A DNA stretch of 64,000 nt. It comes from Micromussa lordhowensis (Eukaryota > Cnidaria > Anthozoa > Scleractinia > Lobophylliidae). The stretch lies in contig OZ026607.1 in NCBI GenBank assembly GCA_964020085.1, positions 12,832,601-12,896,600 of the forward strand, read 5' to 3'. Of the stretch, positions 1 through 11,800 are shown piece by piece. Each line of letters begins with the position of its first letter. The first letter of the stretch is position 1. Below the pieces are notes generated by a model. It ran no database searches. It had not been told where the DNA came from and worked only from the letters and a program-made list of their open reading frames with translations. The position numbers and the translations under genes were made by a program.

Positions 1-159
1 AAAGGAACAAAGGAACTCAGATCACTGTCAGTGGGTCGGGTGCATCTGCATATAACAAATGCAATACCGTTTGAAAAGTGAAAACTGCTAGCAATGATCG
101 TTGCTAGCTTCAGAACTGAATATCCTCATAAGGTTTTTTCCTGGGTAAATAATTTGATC
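1..159. other. Left edge, no feature seen
   Basis: I see no gene or repeat structure here. The inverted similarity to the right arm of the large palindrome fades before this stretch. An open frame on the plus strand starting at 94 is only the complement of decayed fluorescent-protein exon 4. Confidence 0.5.
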
Positions 160-1657
160 TCGTCTCAGATGCATTTTCTCAGTGGATGGCTCCCATTTCC
201 CAGTCTTCCTCTGCATAACTGGGCTATTGGCAGGAACGCTTACAACATCAAATCGAATTTCTTAGAGAAAACTGTTGTCGACGTCTTCCTTCATTCTGAT
301 GAAAAAGAAATGAGACATAGTCAATGTTACCACGCAAACATGCAAGGAACACCAGATGAAACCAGTAATTTTTTTAATTTCTTTTTATTGGAAACAGAGA
401 GAGCCATTTCGGAAAAATGCCTTAAACTTCTGGTTCACACTTTACAGTCAATTAAAAAAAGAAAGGAATGGGAATGTTAAAACTGTACCGAAAGAAGAAA
501 AAATTATGGCAATTAAATATTAAGAAGACGCGGAAATTAAATTAAAGTGATCGGAATGGAACTAAAAAGGTCTCTTTAATTCTTCGTAGTGGGAGGCATC
601 AGCTGAACATCTTACTTACGTTATGTCTTTTGTGGCGCGATGCAAATGCCCACGTCTTCGTAAGTTATGCTTCGTTCCCAGTAATATCCTACAGGAAATG
701 ACTGCTTGAAATAGTTTGGTATGTCTTTTGGGTATTTGGCGAATACCCTGTTGCCGTAATCGAATACTACTGTCAAGATATCGAAAGCGAAAGGTAGAGG
801 TCCACCGTCTATAACTCTTAGGTTGATAGTCTGTTTTCCCCTAAAACACAAACAAGCAACCAAAGACGTTAGAAAACGTACTCTTCATATGGAATGCAGA
901 ACTTTTTTCTCTGTTACAAAGTCCTGGGATAACTATGGCAGTTATCTTATTGGGTTGATTGAATCGAAAAATAAGTTCAGTGCCTACTTTGACACAAATG
1001 ACGACGCAACAGCTTCTTATATCAGCAGGATACCAATTTATAAGTGGCAAAGAAAAGAGGAACACGGGAAAAGAAAGTTCCTCGAAAAAAAGGCGTTAAT
1101 CGCCTGATAAACTAGGTATGGAGAGGTATAATAACTAGACAGTTGAAAGTCTGGTCACACCACAGAGGGTGTGTTCAATCTGATATAAGGACCCAACTAA
1201 TGAAAGGTTTGTTTTCACGTCATTGTTGCCTGGCATAGGCATAGGCATAGCAAATAGACCATACGAATTGATATGATTTTTTCACAGAACAAACCAGATC
1301 CATAGGAAAGATAGACAGAGCAATTCTCGGTATTACGTGTTGTTTAATGAGAAAATAATTTTTTCCCCAAAACTAAGCAATATTCGAAGCGAGGCTGACG
1401 TGAAACTGACCACAATCATTCAAGAGCTCTAAACTTTTACTTACTCGAAAGGATGGCCACTTCCTTCCCCTGTAACCACGAACTTGTGCTCGTTTACGGC
1501 GCCTTCCATACGCAGCTTGATTTTCATGTCTGATTTAATAACACTCTGTGGAATGAAATTGGGTTAAATCTGAGATCAGTCAACAATTCAGAATAAGCAG
1601 TAGACTAAATTCATTAGTGAAAAAGAAAATCAAATCTTTTCTTATGCAGCACTTACC
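160..1657 (-). pseudogene. GFP-like fluorescent protein gene, left copy, decayed
   Basis: Exons are recognisable on the minus strand. Exon 1 ends with the start codon at 1657-1659 followed by GTAAGT. Exon 2 (1445-1545, 101 nt) encodes SVIKSDMKIKLRMEGAVN and onward, a typical coral FP beginning. Exon 3 (620-840, 221 nt) encodes GKQTINLRVIDGG, then the chromophore region FDYGNRVFAKYPKDIPNYF, so the chromophore triplet is Asp-Tyr-Gly. Exon 4 starts at 295 and reads ...SPVMQRKTGKWEPSTEKM but has an in-frame stop early on and degenerates towards 160. Exon 3 is 2 nt longer than the phase of exon 4 allows, which puts an in-frame TAA at the exon end. The terminal exon is not seen on this side of the arm. 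Resembles Acropora FP family members; no functional product expected. The same exon 3 insertion occurs in the right copy. Confidence 0.85.
620..840 (-). pseudogene. FP exon 3 with DYG chromophore triplet
   Basis: Best preserved FP exon of the left arm. It begins after a TTTTAG acceptor and ends at AAC|GTAAGT. It carries the chromophore-forming segment FDYGNR, the downstream helix residues AKYPKD and the YFKQSFPVGYYWERS strand. The reading frame ends ...GICIAPQKT-stop because of GCGCC where the phase calculation predicts GCC. In GFP-family proteins the X-Tyr-Gly triplet cyclises autocatalytically; Asp at the first position is the variant seen here. Confidence 0.8.
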
Positions 1658-1659
1658 AT

Positions 1660-3328
1660 GATGGTAGGCGTAAGCAAGATATGTGCCTTTTACAGCTCTT
1701 GCTGCTCTCGATTTGTTCTCTTCCAAATCACCAGGGTGAATGGAACTTCAGCGTGGACGATACTGCTTTAAAATGTCACAGCCAATATGGACTTGAGCCA
1801 ATTATAAGCCGGGAACCCTAATGAAACAAACAGGAACCCTTGGTAACAAATAACAACCCTTTGATGTCTATCATACCAAGCCATACGCTTTCGTTGTTAA
1901 GATGGAAAGTCACCTTGGGGTATCGACTAACAAGTGTAATCATGTCGATATTTATGGTATTTATTTAATTGGGGGTCGTCGTGGTGTTCCAATATTCATA
2001 ACACATATTTAATGTGATATCTACTTTCATGAGACCATGCATGACTTGTAATCCTGGAGACTTATAACGTTCTTTGTATGTTATCTCCGTCTTGTTCCAT
2101 CAATCGATCAATCAATCAATCATAATCTCTAATTTGACTTCCTATACTTAGATTAAATTAGTTATAACATCCTGGGTTTGTTATCACTCATGAAATTTGA
2201 ACAGAGATGCATCCTTTGTCGGAAGTTATTATACAACTAACTGTAATAATAACTTTAATAACGTATGTAATACTCTGCAAAAACATATTTAACCTATAAA
2301 ATTCATTTCGTTCCTGAAAACCCTCAATAAGCTGGTTACGAAAGAGTCAAAATATGGCACTAACAGCGCAATCATTTTTGCGGCTTATCTGCTCTGCATC
2401 GCGTTGGTGAGCACTAGAAAGTTTATCAAGTAGCTTTGAGGACAAGGGAGATAATTCAGTCATTGTCAACTAACTATTTTTAGCAAGTGTAATTGAACGG
2501 TCTGTTACGTAATATTGAATACCCAGAGAAAGTTAATCGGCTAGCTAAACATCTGTATAACAGCTTAATTGATACAAGATTCTGTTTCGTTCTTTTGATT
2601 CAACTGTTCGTGAGAGAATTTTAAATACCTTGTCAAGATTGAAGTATGAAAATCCTCTACAATATAGATTAGATACTTACATTTCGTGAGCGTAAACCTT
2701 TATATTAAGAAAGAGTCACTATATGGCATCAAAAGCGCTGTCATTTTTACTAATAAACTGCCCCGCACAGAGCTCAGTGTGAACACTAGAAAGTTATTGG
2801 AGTAGCTTTGAGAAAAAGCAAGATAATTCAGTCACCCTTGATCTTACAGTGCAAACAGTGAACACTGGAAGTATTTCTGGAATGTCCTTGGCACGGGATT
2901 CCCCTGAGAAGTCAACGCGTGTCCAAATGCTTGTAAAATGGGGATGTCAACTAATTTCTCGTGTGATGGGTCGATAACGTACATAAGACAAGACACGACT
3001 TATAGTAATGCCTGAGCAGGCAGCAAGAGAACGCATTCTAACCACGGTTGACAAACGACTTCTGCGAAATCTGCGTTATCCCAACCATCTGATAGAGGGT
3101 TCCATTTCGTCTCTTTCTCTACAACTCAGCCGAGTATATCCTAGTGTGTTGTCGTTGAAAATTCTAAACTCCTTATTCGGTCAACGGCTTTATTCACAAA
3201 AATATGACTTTCAGTTTGTTCATTTCGATTGACATTATAAAAGATGTTTTACAGGAGGCGTTTGTCAATAGTTAATTCATTTTCAGAACGGAAATGAAGA
3301 TCAATACTCGTTCTCGGCACTTGAAATT
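1660..3328. other. 5' flank of left FP copy with internal repeat
   Basis: Upstream of the FP start codon. Two related stretches, about 2,340-2,470 and 2,700-2,840, share the pattern GAAAGAGTCA(A/C)TATGGCA...AGATAATTCAGTCA and lie about 360 bp apart, so the upstream region contains a diverged duplication. The right arm carries the same pair reversed near 9,830-9,935 and 10,305-10,440. No protein-coding evidence; the open frame at 3,008-3,232 has no recognisable domain. Confidence 0.5.
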
Positions 3329-3920
3329 CTTGGTTTTCACCAGCCATGTGACTAAAATTAAAAATCGTAAGCATTCAATGTATAAAGTCAAGAATCTGGG
3401 ATACGATAGATGATTGATATATAAACAACCTCGCCAAGTATCAGGTCTCTGCTGTGTTTCCTCCGCGCGTTATTTGCAGAAGTGTGTCACCCAAATTTAT
3501 AGAGCTTTGTATGGAGACGCCATGTTTGTGCCCTTCTGAGGGGCACAAATATGGCGGCCGTAACGTAACAGAAACATCTGTCACTGAGTTTTGCTATTGA
3601 AACGAAACATTATTGCTCTAGATATCCGACACGTTGAAATAAATGCTTCTTCTAGTGCAAGCACTTTTTAGTTCGCAAAAACTAAAGCGATAACTCTTCT
3701 TTTTACCTACGCGACAGCCCTTTTTGGGCGCCATTTTCATGTCACGCAACGCAAAGCTTAGAAATTCAAACGTGCTCTATTACAAAAGAAAGAACCCTGT
3801 CGAGCTAAAAAGTTGTGAAACGTCAAGTTCCTATAGGGTCTTTTACCTGATGAAACTAAAACCTCAGGAGGAAAGGTAATTTTTAATTTTCGAAAATGAT
3901 TACGTCACATGAAAACCAAG
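3329..3920. mobile_element. 592 bp TIR element with AATT duplication, empty site known
   Basis: Insertion present only in the left palindrome arm. Its ends are CTTGGTTTTCA and TGAAAACCAAG, flanked by AATT (3,325-3,328 and 3,921-3,924). The right arm at about 9,324-9,340 has the uninterrupted sequence with a single AATT, so the target duplication can be read directly. Interior has no ORF. A related copy of the interior occurs at about 33,030-33,300 (GGCGGCCGTAA...CCCTGTCGAGCT). Probably a non-autonomous DNA transposon; superfamily not assigned. Confidence 0.85.
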
Positions 3921-4367
3921 AATTGATCCGGATGGTCTGGGACTATAACAATATGCGTTATCAAAAGAGATGAAATAACTCTTAGTTTAGGCATATCTAT
4001 GGGTGACGATAAGTGTAGAAAAATAGCTATAGTAACAGACACCACTGATGCAACACAACATAAGATCGATGGGCCTTATGTTCTGATAGTGACTTTCCAC
4101 GGATGAACAGTATCGAACACACAATTTAAACCAATAAGAATCTTAGAAAATGTAGCTGTGAACTATAAAAGCCTACAGTGTCCTTCCGTGAACATTTTTT
4201 CTGTAAACAATGGGGCTTTTAGAAAATAAAGCATTGAAATTGTATGAAGTGGATTTTTGTCTGTTTTCTTTTTCAAATTCTATATTTGGCTTTCACGGGT
4301 TCGTATAAAAAGGCATCTAAAGAAAATCATTCACGTTCACCCTTTTTGCGAATTTCGCAAATTGGTA

Positions 4368-5250
4368 ATTCGTTTCATGGATCCAATTCAAGAGGTTCAT
4401 GTGTTTTACAAAGTTTGTCGATGTGTGTTGGCAACGTTAAATTTTCATCGATAAATTTTCCAAGTGATTTCACAGAGAAAACTTGTTCCACTGGAACATT
4501 ATCAATAGAGAGCTCAAGTATCTCAGGCAGACTACTCACTGTAAGCTTGTTAGAATTAAACCATTAACTTAGGTTTTGCAGATCATGGGTCAGATTCTAC
4601 TGCATGGTCCTATGTCAGACCTAACATATGTAATGTGGGTGTCTTCTTGTCTTACTGACTGATAAGCAATTGGGCAGATCATTGATCATATTTAGCTTTA
4701 TTATATAGGCACGAGTGTTTTACCGGAAAATACACCACTCGTAAAATTCATACAAAACCACATCTGGGACTCGAGAGGCATAATTATTTTCCACATCCTC
4801 ACTAGTTTTCGCTGATACCAAGTTTGTCTTAAATTGTACTTCAATTCGTTGGTGTATGATCGAAACATCTTCGGGTCTTCCTCGGAAGTCTTCGGCAATC
4901 TTCGGGTATCTTTGGAAAATTTCGGAAAATGTTGGGCAACGTTTGTGTGACCTTGGGACAAGTTTTGGAGAATCTTCGGAAATAGTCGGAAAGTGGTCGG
5001 AAGTCTTCGGAAAATCGTGAAAAACGCCGTCATCAGTGTGTCCATATAATAAAAAGAACATTACACGTCAGCTCGAAGGTATGAAGTTTATGTTCTCGTG
5101 TTAAAAACAATATCTCACGAGTTCGCTGCGCTCACTCGTGAGATATTGTTCTTGCCACTCGAACATAAAATCCATTATATCTTCTCGCCACCGTGTAATA
5201 TCCTCTATACATTTGTCCTCGTCCGGTTTTTCTTCTTCGGAAACGTCGTA
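4368..5250. repeat. CTTCGGAA-type repeats and foldback near palindrome centre
   Basis: 4,870-5,035 is a simple-sequence-like run of TCTTCGG/GTCGGAA motifs. 5,107-5,150 is a hairpin whose arms are AATATCTCACGAGT and its complement around a short loop GCGCTC. The same pair of motifs, diverged, is found at 30,205-30,450, so this is a dispersed element and not local slippage. Overlapping open frames here (4,701-5,061) are translations of the simple repeat and are not called as genes. Confidence 0.6.
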
Positions 5251-5383
5251 GCTTTACTTCGAGAAAGCTATACGTTTGTTTAGAGACTTTCTTATGTTTC
5301 TTGCATCAAGTTGATTGAGCTTATGTTTCTCGAGCTCGATGTGTAGGTTTATTTGTCCTTTGTTCCTTCTGGCTCCGCATGAT

Positions 5384-5629
5384 TCAAATATATAGCTGTT
5401 TACGCGAAAGGCTGTTGATTGTTTTGCGTGTTGTATATTCCATTCCAAAACCGGTTGGGAGAGTCGCGAAAACATCTTTCCCACGGGCTAGATTTACTAA
5501 GCAGATTTCTTGCTTCTTCCTTAGCGTTTGAATTTCAGGGAAATGTTGCAGACAGTCGTCCAAGATGAAACACAATTCGGCCAGACCACGCTCGCCGTCT
5601 TTTTGATTGACAATAGAGAAATTAAGCAT
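5384..5629 (-). pseudogene. RecQ-like helicase N-terminal fragment
   Basis: An 81-residue frame containing QTLRKKQEICLVNLARGKD followed by VFATLPTGFG. That resembles the Q motif and Walker A region of RecQ-family helicases. The canonical Lys-Ser/Thr after the Gly of the P-loop is missing (here Gly-Met-Glu), and similarity stops, so it is a fragment without ATPase function. The putative start codon lies inside the TIR of an adjacent foldback element (5,612-5,849), so the true gene start is unknown. Confidence 0.5.
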
Positions 5630-5849
5630 GACGTTACGTCAGACGGCAAACGGCAAAAATGAAACTTTTGCCTTCCGTCTTCAGTTGTTTGTACAGCAGA
5701 GTGAAAATATTTGTATTTGCGGTAAATAGTAGGAGAAATTTTTCTCTTTTGGTGTGATTTATTTAAGGATTACAAGAAAAGAACAAAAAATCAGAGGTAC
5801 TCTTTGCCGTTTGCCGTCTGCCGTAAACGACATGCTTAAACTCTCTATT
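5612..5849. mobile_element. Short TIR element (about 240 bp)
   Basis: Left end AATAGAGAAATTAAGCATG and, further in, AGACGGCAAACGGCAAA; the right end at 5,800-5,849 is the reverse complement with few mismatches. TIRs are about 45 bp with a short AT-rich interior and no ORF, typical of a MITE. Target duplication not clear. Confidence 0.7.
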
Positions 5850-6706
5850 AATAAATGAGGAAACCGACGGAGTGTTGAAAGTAATGTCAAAATCAATCAA
5901 TCAGAGGGTATAAGCAGCTCCTGCTACACCAGAAGAGGGTCATTAAAGAAATTCTTACAGGTTCTCTCGCCATTCCTCGTCTTAGTCCTCCCTCGTTTTT
6001 TTCTGTCACTCGCCCTCTGTCGAGAGCATGGAACAGGCTGTAACAAACCTATCTAGTAGAGCGGGTCGTAAAAACAAAACAAAACCAGTTAATTAGCAAT
6101 TAGACTACTAATGTAATTCGGTCTTGCAATAGACTGAGAAGACTTAACGGGGATTGAAAAGTCGAAAGTTCCACTCAAATTGTTCTCACAGAAATGCTTC
6201 GAATAAAACTAATTTATTCAGGCCCTAATCAGAATTTGGAGGTTGGGTACACTTTAAAGAAAGAAAGGCACGAGTGAGTGATTCCTATATTAAATCTTGC
6301 ACCATTCCTGTTGTATTTCGCCATTTGAAACAAAAAAATGAGAACAAGGGGAAGGACAAAGATTCAAAATCTTTAAAAAGCCAGTACTCTATGATAAGAA
6401 CACTCTACCAAACCTGGTTTGGACAACAAGTTTATTCTTACTCTGTTTTCTTATTTGTATTTGACTACAAGTGGGTTTAAAAAGTCTATATTTACACTCT
6501 ATTGATACAAAAAAGGAAACTTTCTTTAACTAAATTTAACTCTAAAGCTAGTGCCTAGCAAATCCCCCCGAAAAAAACCTTGAATTGAAGCTATCAAATA
6601 CTAGTCTCGAGTAAATGCTTTTCAGCTAAAAAAAATACCTTTTTCTGCTTGTTGTCGTCTTGACTTTCGTTAAGCCTTTACTAGTTTAAGCCTTTCCGTT
6701 AAGCCT

Positions 6707-6829
6707 TCACTTGGCCTGCCTTGGCAACCCAGAATGAGCTTCGGCATGCTCATACAGCTCAACGTTGTTGTAATCTTTGTCATGGCTTTTTATCTCAATT
6801 CGGTGATCCACAAAGTGATAGTCTGGCAA
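6707..6829 (-). CDS. FP terminal exon, tandem copy 1 (intact frame)
   Basis: 123 nt exon on the minus strand after an AG acceptor (6,830-6,831), encoding 40 residues and TGA. It begins LPDYHFVDHRIEI and ends YEHAEAHSGLPRQAK, the C-terminal beta strand and tail of GFP-like proteins. The frame is intact, but no upstream FP exons in the same orientation lie close by; the nearest minus-strand exons are those of the left arm, which are downstream of it. It is therefore an orphan exon carried in a tandem repeat. Confidence 0.8.
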   Translation of the reverse strand: MPDYHFVDHRIEIKSHDKDYNNVELYEHAEAHSGLPRQAK

Positions 6830-7032
6830 CTATTTAACTAAATTTAACTCTAAAGCTAGTGCCTAGCAAATCCCCCCCCCCCCCCCAAAAAAAAAAAAAT
6901 CCTTGAATTGAAGCTATCAAATACTAATCTCGAGTAAATGCTTTTCAGCTAAAAAAAAAAAACTTTTTTTCTGCTTGTTGTCGTCTTGACTTTCGTTAAG
7001 CCTTTACTCGTTTAAGCCTTTTCGTTAAGCCT

Positions 7033-7154
7033 TTACTTGCCTGCCTTGGCAGCCCAGAATGAGCTTCGGCATGCTCATACAGCTCAACGTTGTTGTAATC
7101 TTTGTCATGGCTTTTTATCTCAATTCGGTGATCCACAAAGTGATAGTCTGGCAA
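7033..7154 (-). pseudogene. FP terminal exon, tandem copy 2 (stop lost by 1 nt deletion)
   Basis: Nearly identical to the copy at 6,707-6,829 but 122 nt long: the GGCC before the stop is GGC, so the natural stop codon is read out of frame. It lies about 325 bp from copy 1, matching the tandem period. Confidence 0.75.
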
Positions 7155-7784
7155 CTCTTTAACTAAATTAAACTCTAAAGCTAGTGCCTAGCAAATCCCC
7201 CCCCCCCCCCAAAAAAAAAAAAAAAAATCCTTGAATTGAAGCTATCAAATACTAATCTCGAGTAAATGCTTTTCAGCTAAAAAAGTAATTTTTTTTAGCT
7301 GAAAAGCATTTACTCGAGATTAGTATTTGATAGCTTCAATTCAAGGATTTCATTTGGGATTTGCTAGCGGGCACTAGCTTTAAGATAGTTTCCTTTTTTG
7401 TATGATTACAGTATAAATATAGACTTTTTAAACCCACTTGCAGTCAATACAAGTAAGAAAACAGTAGTAAGAATAAACTTGTTGTCAAAACCAGGTTTTG
7501 TGGAGTGTCCTTATCATAGAGTATTGGCTATTTAAAGCCGGATTATGAATCGTTTTCCTTCCCCTTCTGCTCATTGTTTGTTTTAAATGGCGAAATACAA
7601 CAGGAATGGCGCAAGATTTAATACAGGAATCACTCACTCGTGCCTTTCTTTCTTTGAAGTGTGCCCTACCTCCAAATCCTGATTAGGGCCAGAATAAATC
7701 AGCTTTATTCGAAGCATTTCTGTGAGAACAATTTGAGTGAAACTTTCGTCTTTTCTTTCCCGGGTTAAGTCTTACTCATTCTAC

Positions 7785-7880
7785 TGCAAGACAATAGACC
7801 TCAGCACGAGGCTCTGGGGAATAAATACTGCAGAGTTTGTGGGGTTTATTCCCCGGAGCCTCGAGCTGAGGTCTATTCTT
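7785..7880. mobile_element. Foldback element (hairpin)
   Basis: AATAGACCTCAGC and CTCTGGGGAATAAA are repeated in reverse complement at 7,842-7,877 around a short loop. No ORF; a small MITE or foldback. Confidence 0.65.
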
Positions 7881-8875
7881 TTAGACTGAATTTTAATATA
7901 TCGAAATTGGTCTATTGCTTGCTTCTGCAACTCGAATGGAAAGATCTGTACACCCAAAAGCTTTGATGGTAAATAGGTCTTTGAACGGTCTTGTTCCTGA
8001 ATACCCCTCATCTAAATTTAGTAAACGAAATGTAACACGCTTCGCTTGAAGAGACTCCAAAAACAAACGAGTTGTTCCCTTTCCACGAACTAACTATCTC
8101 AAACATAGTTTTGCGGTGCAACCCTCCCGAACAGCCTATCGCAAGACCTTAGAAAGGCTAACTCGGTTAAAAAATTAAAACGCTTGGTCAATCTTGAATT
8201 TAAAAATTAGATACACGGTATTCATGGAAAACAGGTTTTTTATTATATGGTAAGTGATAAGATGAGTTTTAGTAAAGATATAAATATACTCATTGTACCG
8301 TGTACAAAGAGAGATTAAAGATTAACGATGTTTTAGGCTTGATTGAATTTGCTTTATTCGAACCATTTCTGTGAAAACAAAACTGGATTTGGTTGAATTT
8401 TCGACTTTTCATTCCCAATCGTTGTAACTCCGAATGGCACAAGGAGTCTGGGTCGAGCCCACCAAGGCAACACTACTTTTTGAAGGGACTATCGGTGCAC
8501 ATACCATAAGCGTTGTGGCTCCGTGCTCACTTGTTGTTAAAAAAAGAACATTAGCATCCTTTCTAATGGCGTCTACCATACTTCATGGCTCTGAGCTGTG
8601 CCACTGCTGGTTAGCAAAAGCTCAGAACTCCATTATCAAATAGCGTATGCACCATTCGGCTTTGGGAATTATACATGTGTCAAAACAAACGACGTGCATG
8701 GGATTTTGCAGTGCTTCTGTGAGGACGATCACTGGTATTGCTTGGCGGAATAGGATGCAGGTTTCTATTAAATGAAGGGGAAAATGCCCTTTGGATGCCC
8801 CCACCAAGGACCACCCTACAATCCTTTTTACTATTTACCCCATCAGTATCCAGAGCTCCAGCTTCCGCCGGAATT
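7881..8875. other. Spacer between palindromes, no gene seen
   Basis: No domain-bearing frame and no clear TIR structure. Open frames at 8,434-8,926 on both strands lack recognisable features and overlap one another. Confidence 0.4.
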
Positions 8876-11800
8876 TTACCAATTTGCGAAATTTGCATAA
8901 GGGTGAACAAGAATTATTTTTTTTAAATGGCTTTTTTGGACGAACCCGTGAAAGCCAAATGTAGAATCTGAAAAAGAAAACAGACAAAAATCCACTTCAT
9001 ACAATTTCAATGCTCTATTTTCTAACAGGCCTATTGTTTACAGAAAAATGTTCACGGAAGGACACTGTAGGCTGTTATAGTTCACCACTACATTTTCTCC
9101 GATTTTTATTGGTTTAAATTAATCACGTGACGCGATACTGTTCATCCGCGGAGAGTCACTATCAGAACATAAGGCCCATCGATCTTATGTTGTATTGCAT
9201 CAGTGGTGTCTGTTACTATAGCTGTTTTTCTACACTTATCGTCACCCATTGATATGCCTAAACTAAGAGTTATTTCATCTCTTTCGATAACGCATATTGT
9301 TATAGTCCCACACCATCCGGATCAATTTCAAGTGCCGAGAACGAGTATTGATCTTCATTTCCGTTCTGAAAATGAATTAACTATTGACAAACGCCTCCTG
9401 TAAAATATCTTTCATAATGTCAATCGAAATGACCAGACTGAAAGTCATATTTTTGTGAATAAAGCCGTTGACCGAATAAGAAATTTAGAATTTTCAACGA
9501 CAACACACTAGGTTATACTCGGCTGAGCTGTAGAGAAAGAGACAAAATGGAACCTTCTATCAGATGGTTGGGATAACTTAGATTTCAAAGTCGTTTGTCA
9601 ACCGGTTTTTGAATGAGTTCACTTGCTGTCTGCTCAGGCATTACATTGAGTCTTGTCTTTGATAAGTACGTTATCGACCCTTCACACGAAAAAATTAGTT
9701 GACATCCCCATTTTACAAGCACTTGGGCACGCGTTGAGTTCTCAGGGGAATCCCGTGCCAAGGACATTCCAGAAATACCTCCAGTGTTCACTGTTTGTAC
9801 TGTAAGATCAAAGGTGACTGAATTGTAATGCTTTTCCTCAAGCCTACCCTATAAACTTTCTGGTGTTTACAGCTCTGTGCAGAGCAGTTAAGTAGTAAAA
9901 ATGACCGCGCTTTTGATGCCATATTGTGACTCTTTCTTAATATAAAGGTTAACGCTGACGAAATGTCAGTATCTAATCTATATTGTAGAGGATTTTCATA
10001 GTTCAACCTTGACAAAGTGTTTAACATTCTCTCACGAACAGATAAGTCAAAAGAACGAAACAGAATCTTGTATCAATTAAGCTGTTATACAGATGATTAG
10101 CTAGCCGATTAACTTTCTCTGGGTACACAATATTACGTAACAGACCATCACACAATTGCACTTGCTAAAAATAGTTAGTTGACATCCCTAAGGGGCGACC
10201 GTTTTACAACTTCCTGGGCACGCGTTGACTTCGCATTCACTTTTCAAGGGAATCGCGAGCCAAGGACATTCCAGATATACTTCCAGTGTTTACTGTTTGA
10301 ACTGTAAGATCAAGAATGACTGAATTATCTTCCTTGTCCTCAAAGCCACTTGATAAACTTTCTAGTGTTCGCCAACGCGATACAGAGGAGGTAAGCCGCA
10401 AAAATGATTGCGCTGTTAGTGCCATATTTTGACTCTTTCGTAACCGGCTTATTGGGGGTTTTCAATAACGAAATGAATTTTATAAGTTAAATATGTTATT
10501 TCAGAGTGTAACGTTATTCAAGTTATTATTACAGTTAGTTATATAATAACTTTCGACAAAGGATGCAGCTCTGTTCCAATTTCATGAGTGATAACAAAAC
10601 CCAGGATGTAATAACCAATTTAATCTAAATACAGGAAGCCAAATCACATTAGAGATTATGATTGATCGATTGATGGAACAAGACGGAGAGAACATACAAA
10701 GAACGTTATAAGTCTCCAGCATTACAAGTCATGCATGGTCTCATGAAAGCAGATATCACATTAAATAAGTGTTATGAATACTGGAACACCATGACGACCC
10801 CCAATTAAATAAATGCCATAAATATCGACATGATTACACTTAGTCGATACCCCAAGGCGACTTTCCATCTTAACAACGAACACGTATGGCTTGGTATGAT
10901 AGACATCGAAGGGTTGTTATTTGTTACAAAGGGTTGTTTGTTTCATTAGGGTTCCCGGCTTATAATTGGCTTAAGTCCATATTGGTTGTGACATTTTAAA
11001 GCAGTATCGTCCACGCTGAAGTCTCATTCATCCTTGTGATTTGGAAGAGAACAGATCGAGAGCAACAAGAGCTGTTAAAGGCACATATCTTGCTTACGCC
11101 TTCCATCATGGTAAGTGCTGCACAAGAAAAGATTTGATTTTGTTCTTCTCTGATGAATTTAATCTACTGCTTATTCTGAATTGGTGACTGATCTCAAATT
11201 TATCCTAATTTCATTCCACAGAGTGTTATTAAATCAGACATGAAGATCAAGCTGTGTATGGAAGGCGCTGTAAACGGGCACAAGTTCGTGATTACAGGGG
11301 AAGGAAGTGGCCATCCTTTCGAGTGAGTATAAGTCTAGAGCTTTTTAATGATTGTGGCTTCGAATATTGCTTAGTTTTGGGGGAAAAAAATATTTTCTCA
11401 TTAAACAACATGTAATACCGAGAATTGCTCTATCTACCTTTCCTATGGATCTGGTTCGTTCTGTAAAATAATCATACCAATTCGAATGGTCTATTTGCTA
11501 TGCATTTCTTAGACAGGCAACAATGACGTGAAAACAAGCTTCCCATAAGTTAGGTCATCTGAGGAACTTTCTTTTCCCGTGTCCCTCTTTTCTTTGCCAC
11601 TTAGATAAATTGGTATCCTGCTGCAGTAAGAAATCGTTGACTCGTTATTTGTGTTAAAGTAGGCACTGAAAAAGAGTGAACTATTTTTCGATTCAATCAA
11701 CCCAGTAAGATACTTGATATCGTTATTCCAGGACTATGTAACAGAGAAAAACGTTCTGCATTCCATATGAAGAGTACGTTTTCTAACGTATTTGGTTGCT

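Larger units (their letters stand above)
160..4367. repeat. Left arm of large imperfect palindrome with FP gene
   Basis: This segment is repeated in reverse orientation at about 8,876-12,560. Shared landmarks are the FP exons 1-4, their introns, the promoter side (poly-CAAT stretch near 2,100 against its complement near 10,670), and the block near 4,250-4,360 that matches 8,885-8,995 reversed. The left arm is longer mainly because of a 592 bp insertion at 3,329-3,920. Arms are clearly diverged by substitutions and small indels, so this is an old inverted duplication and not an assembly mirror. Limits are approximate by eye. Confidence 0.85.
6130..7750. repeat. Inner palindrome enclosing tandem FP terminal exons
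   Basis: About 6,160-6,620 is repeated in reverse at about 7,310-7,745 (for example GCACGAGTGAGTGATTCC at 6,268 against its complement near 7,630). Between the arms sit tandem units of about 310-330 bp beginning TTTAACTAAATTTAACTC at about 6,525, 6,833 and 7,160. Each unit holds FP 3' flank, poly-C/poly-A runs (6,876-6,899 and 7,197-7,226), and two of them an FP terminal exon. A weaker third copy of the outer edge is at 8,335-8,410. Confidence 0.75.

Noticed and set aside
94..480. 128-codon open frame on the plus strand
   Set aside because: It is the antisense of decayed FP exon 4 (minus strand from 295) and flanking intron; no domain or start context of its own.
4701..5061. Two overlapping minus-strand frames of about 114 codons
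   Set aside because: They translate a CTTCGG/GTCGGAA simple repeat, which stays open in several frames because it lacks stop triplets.
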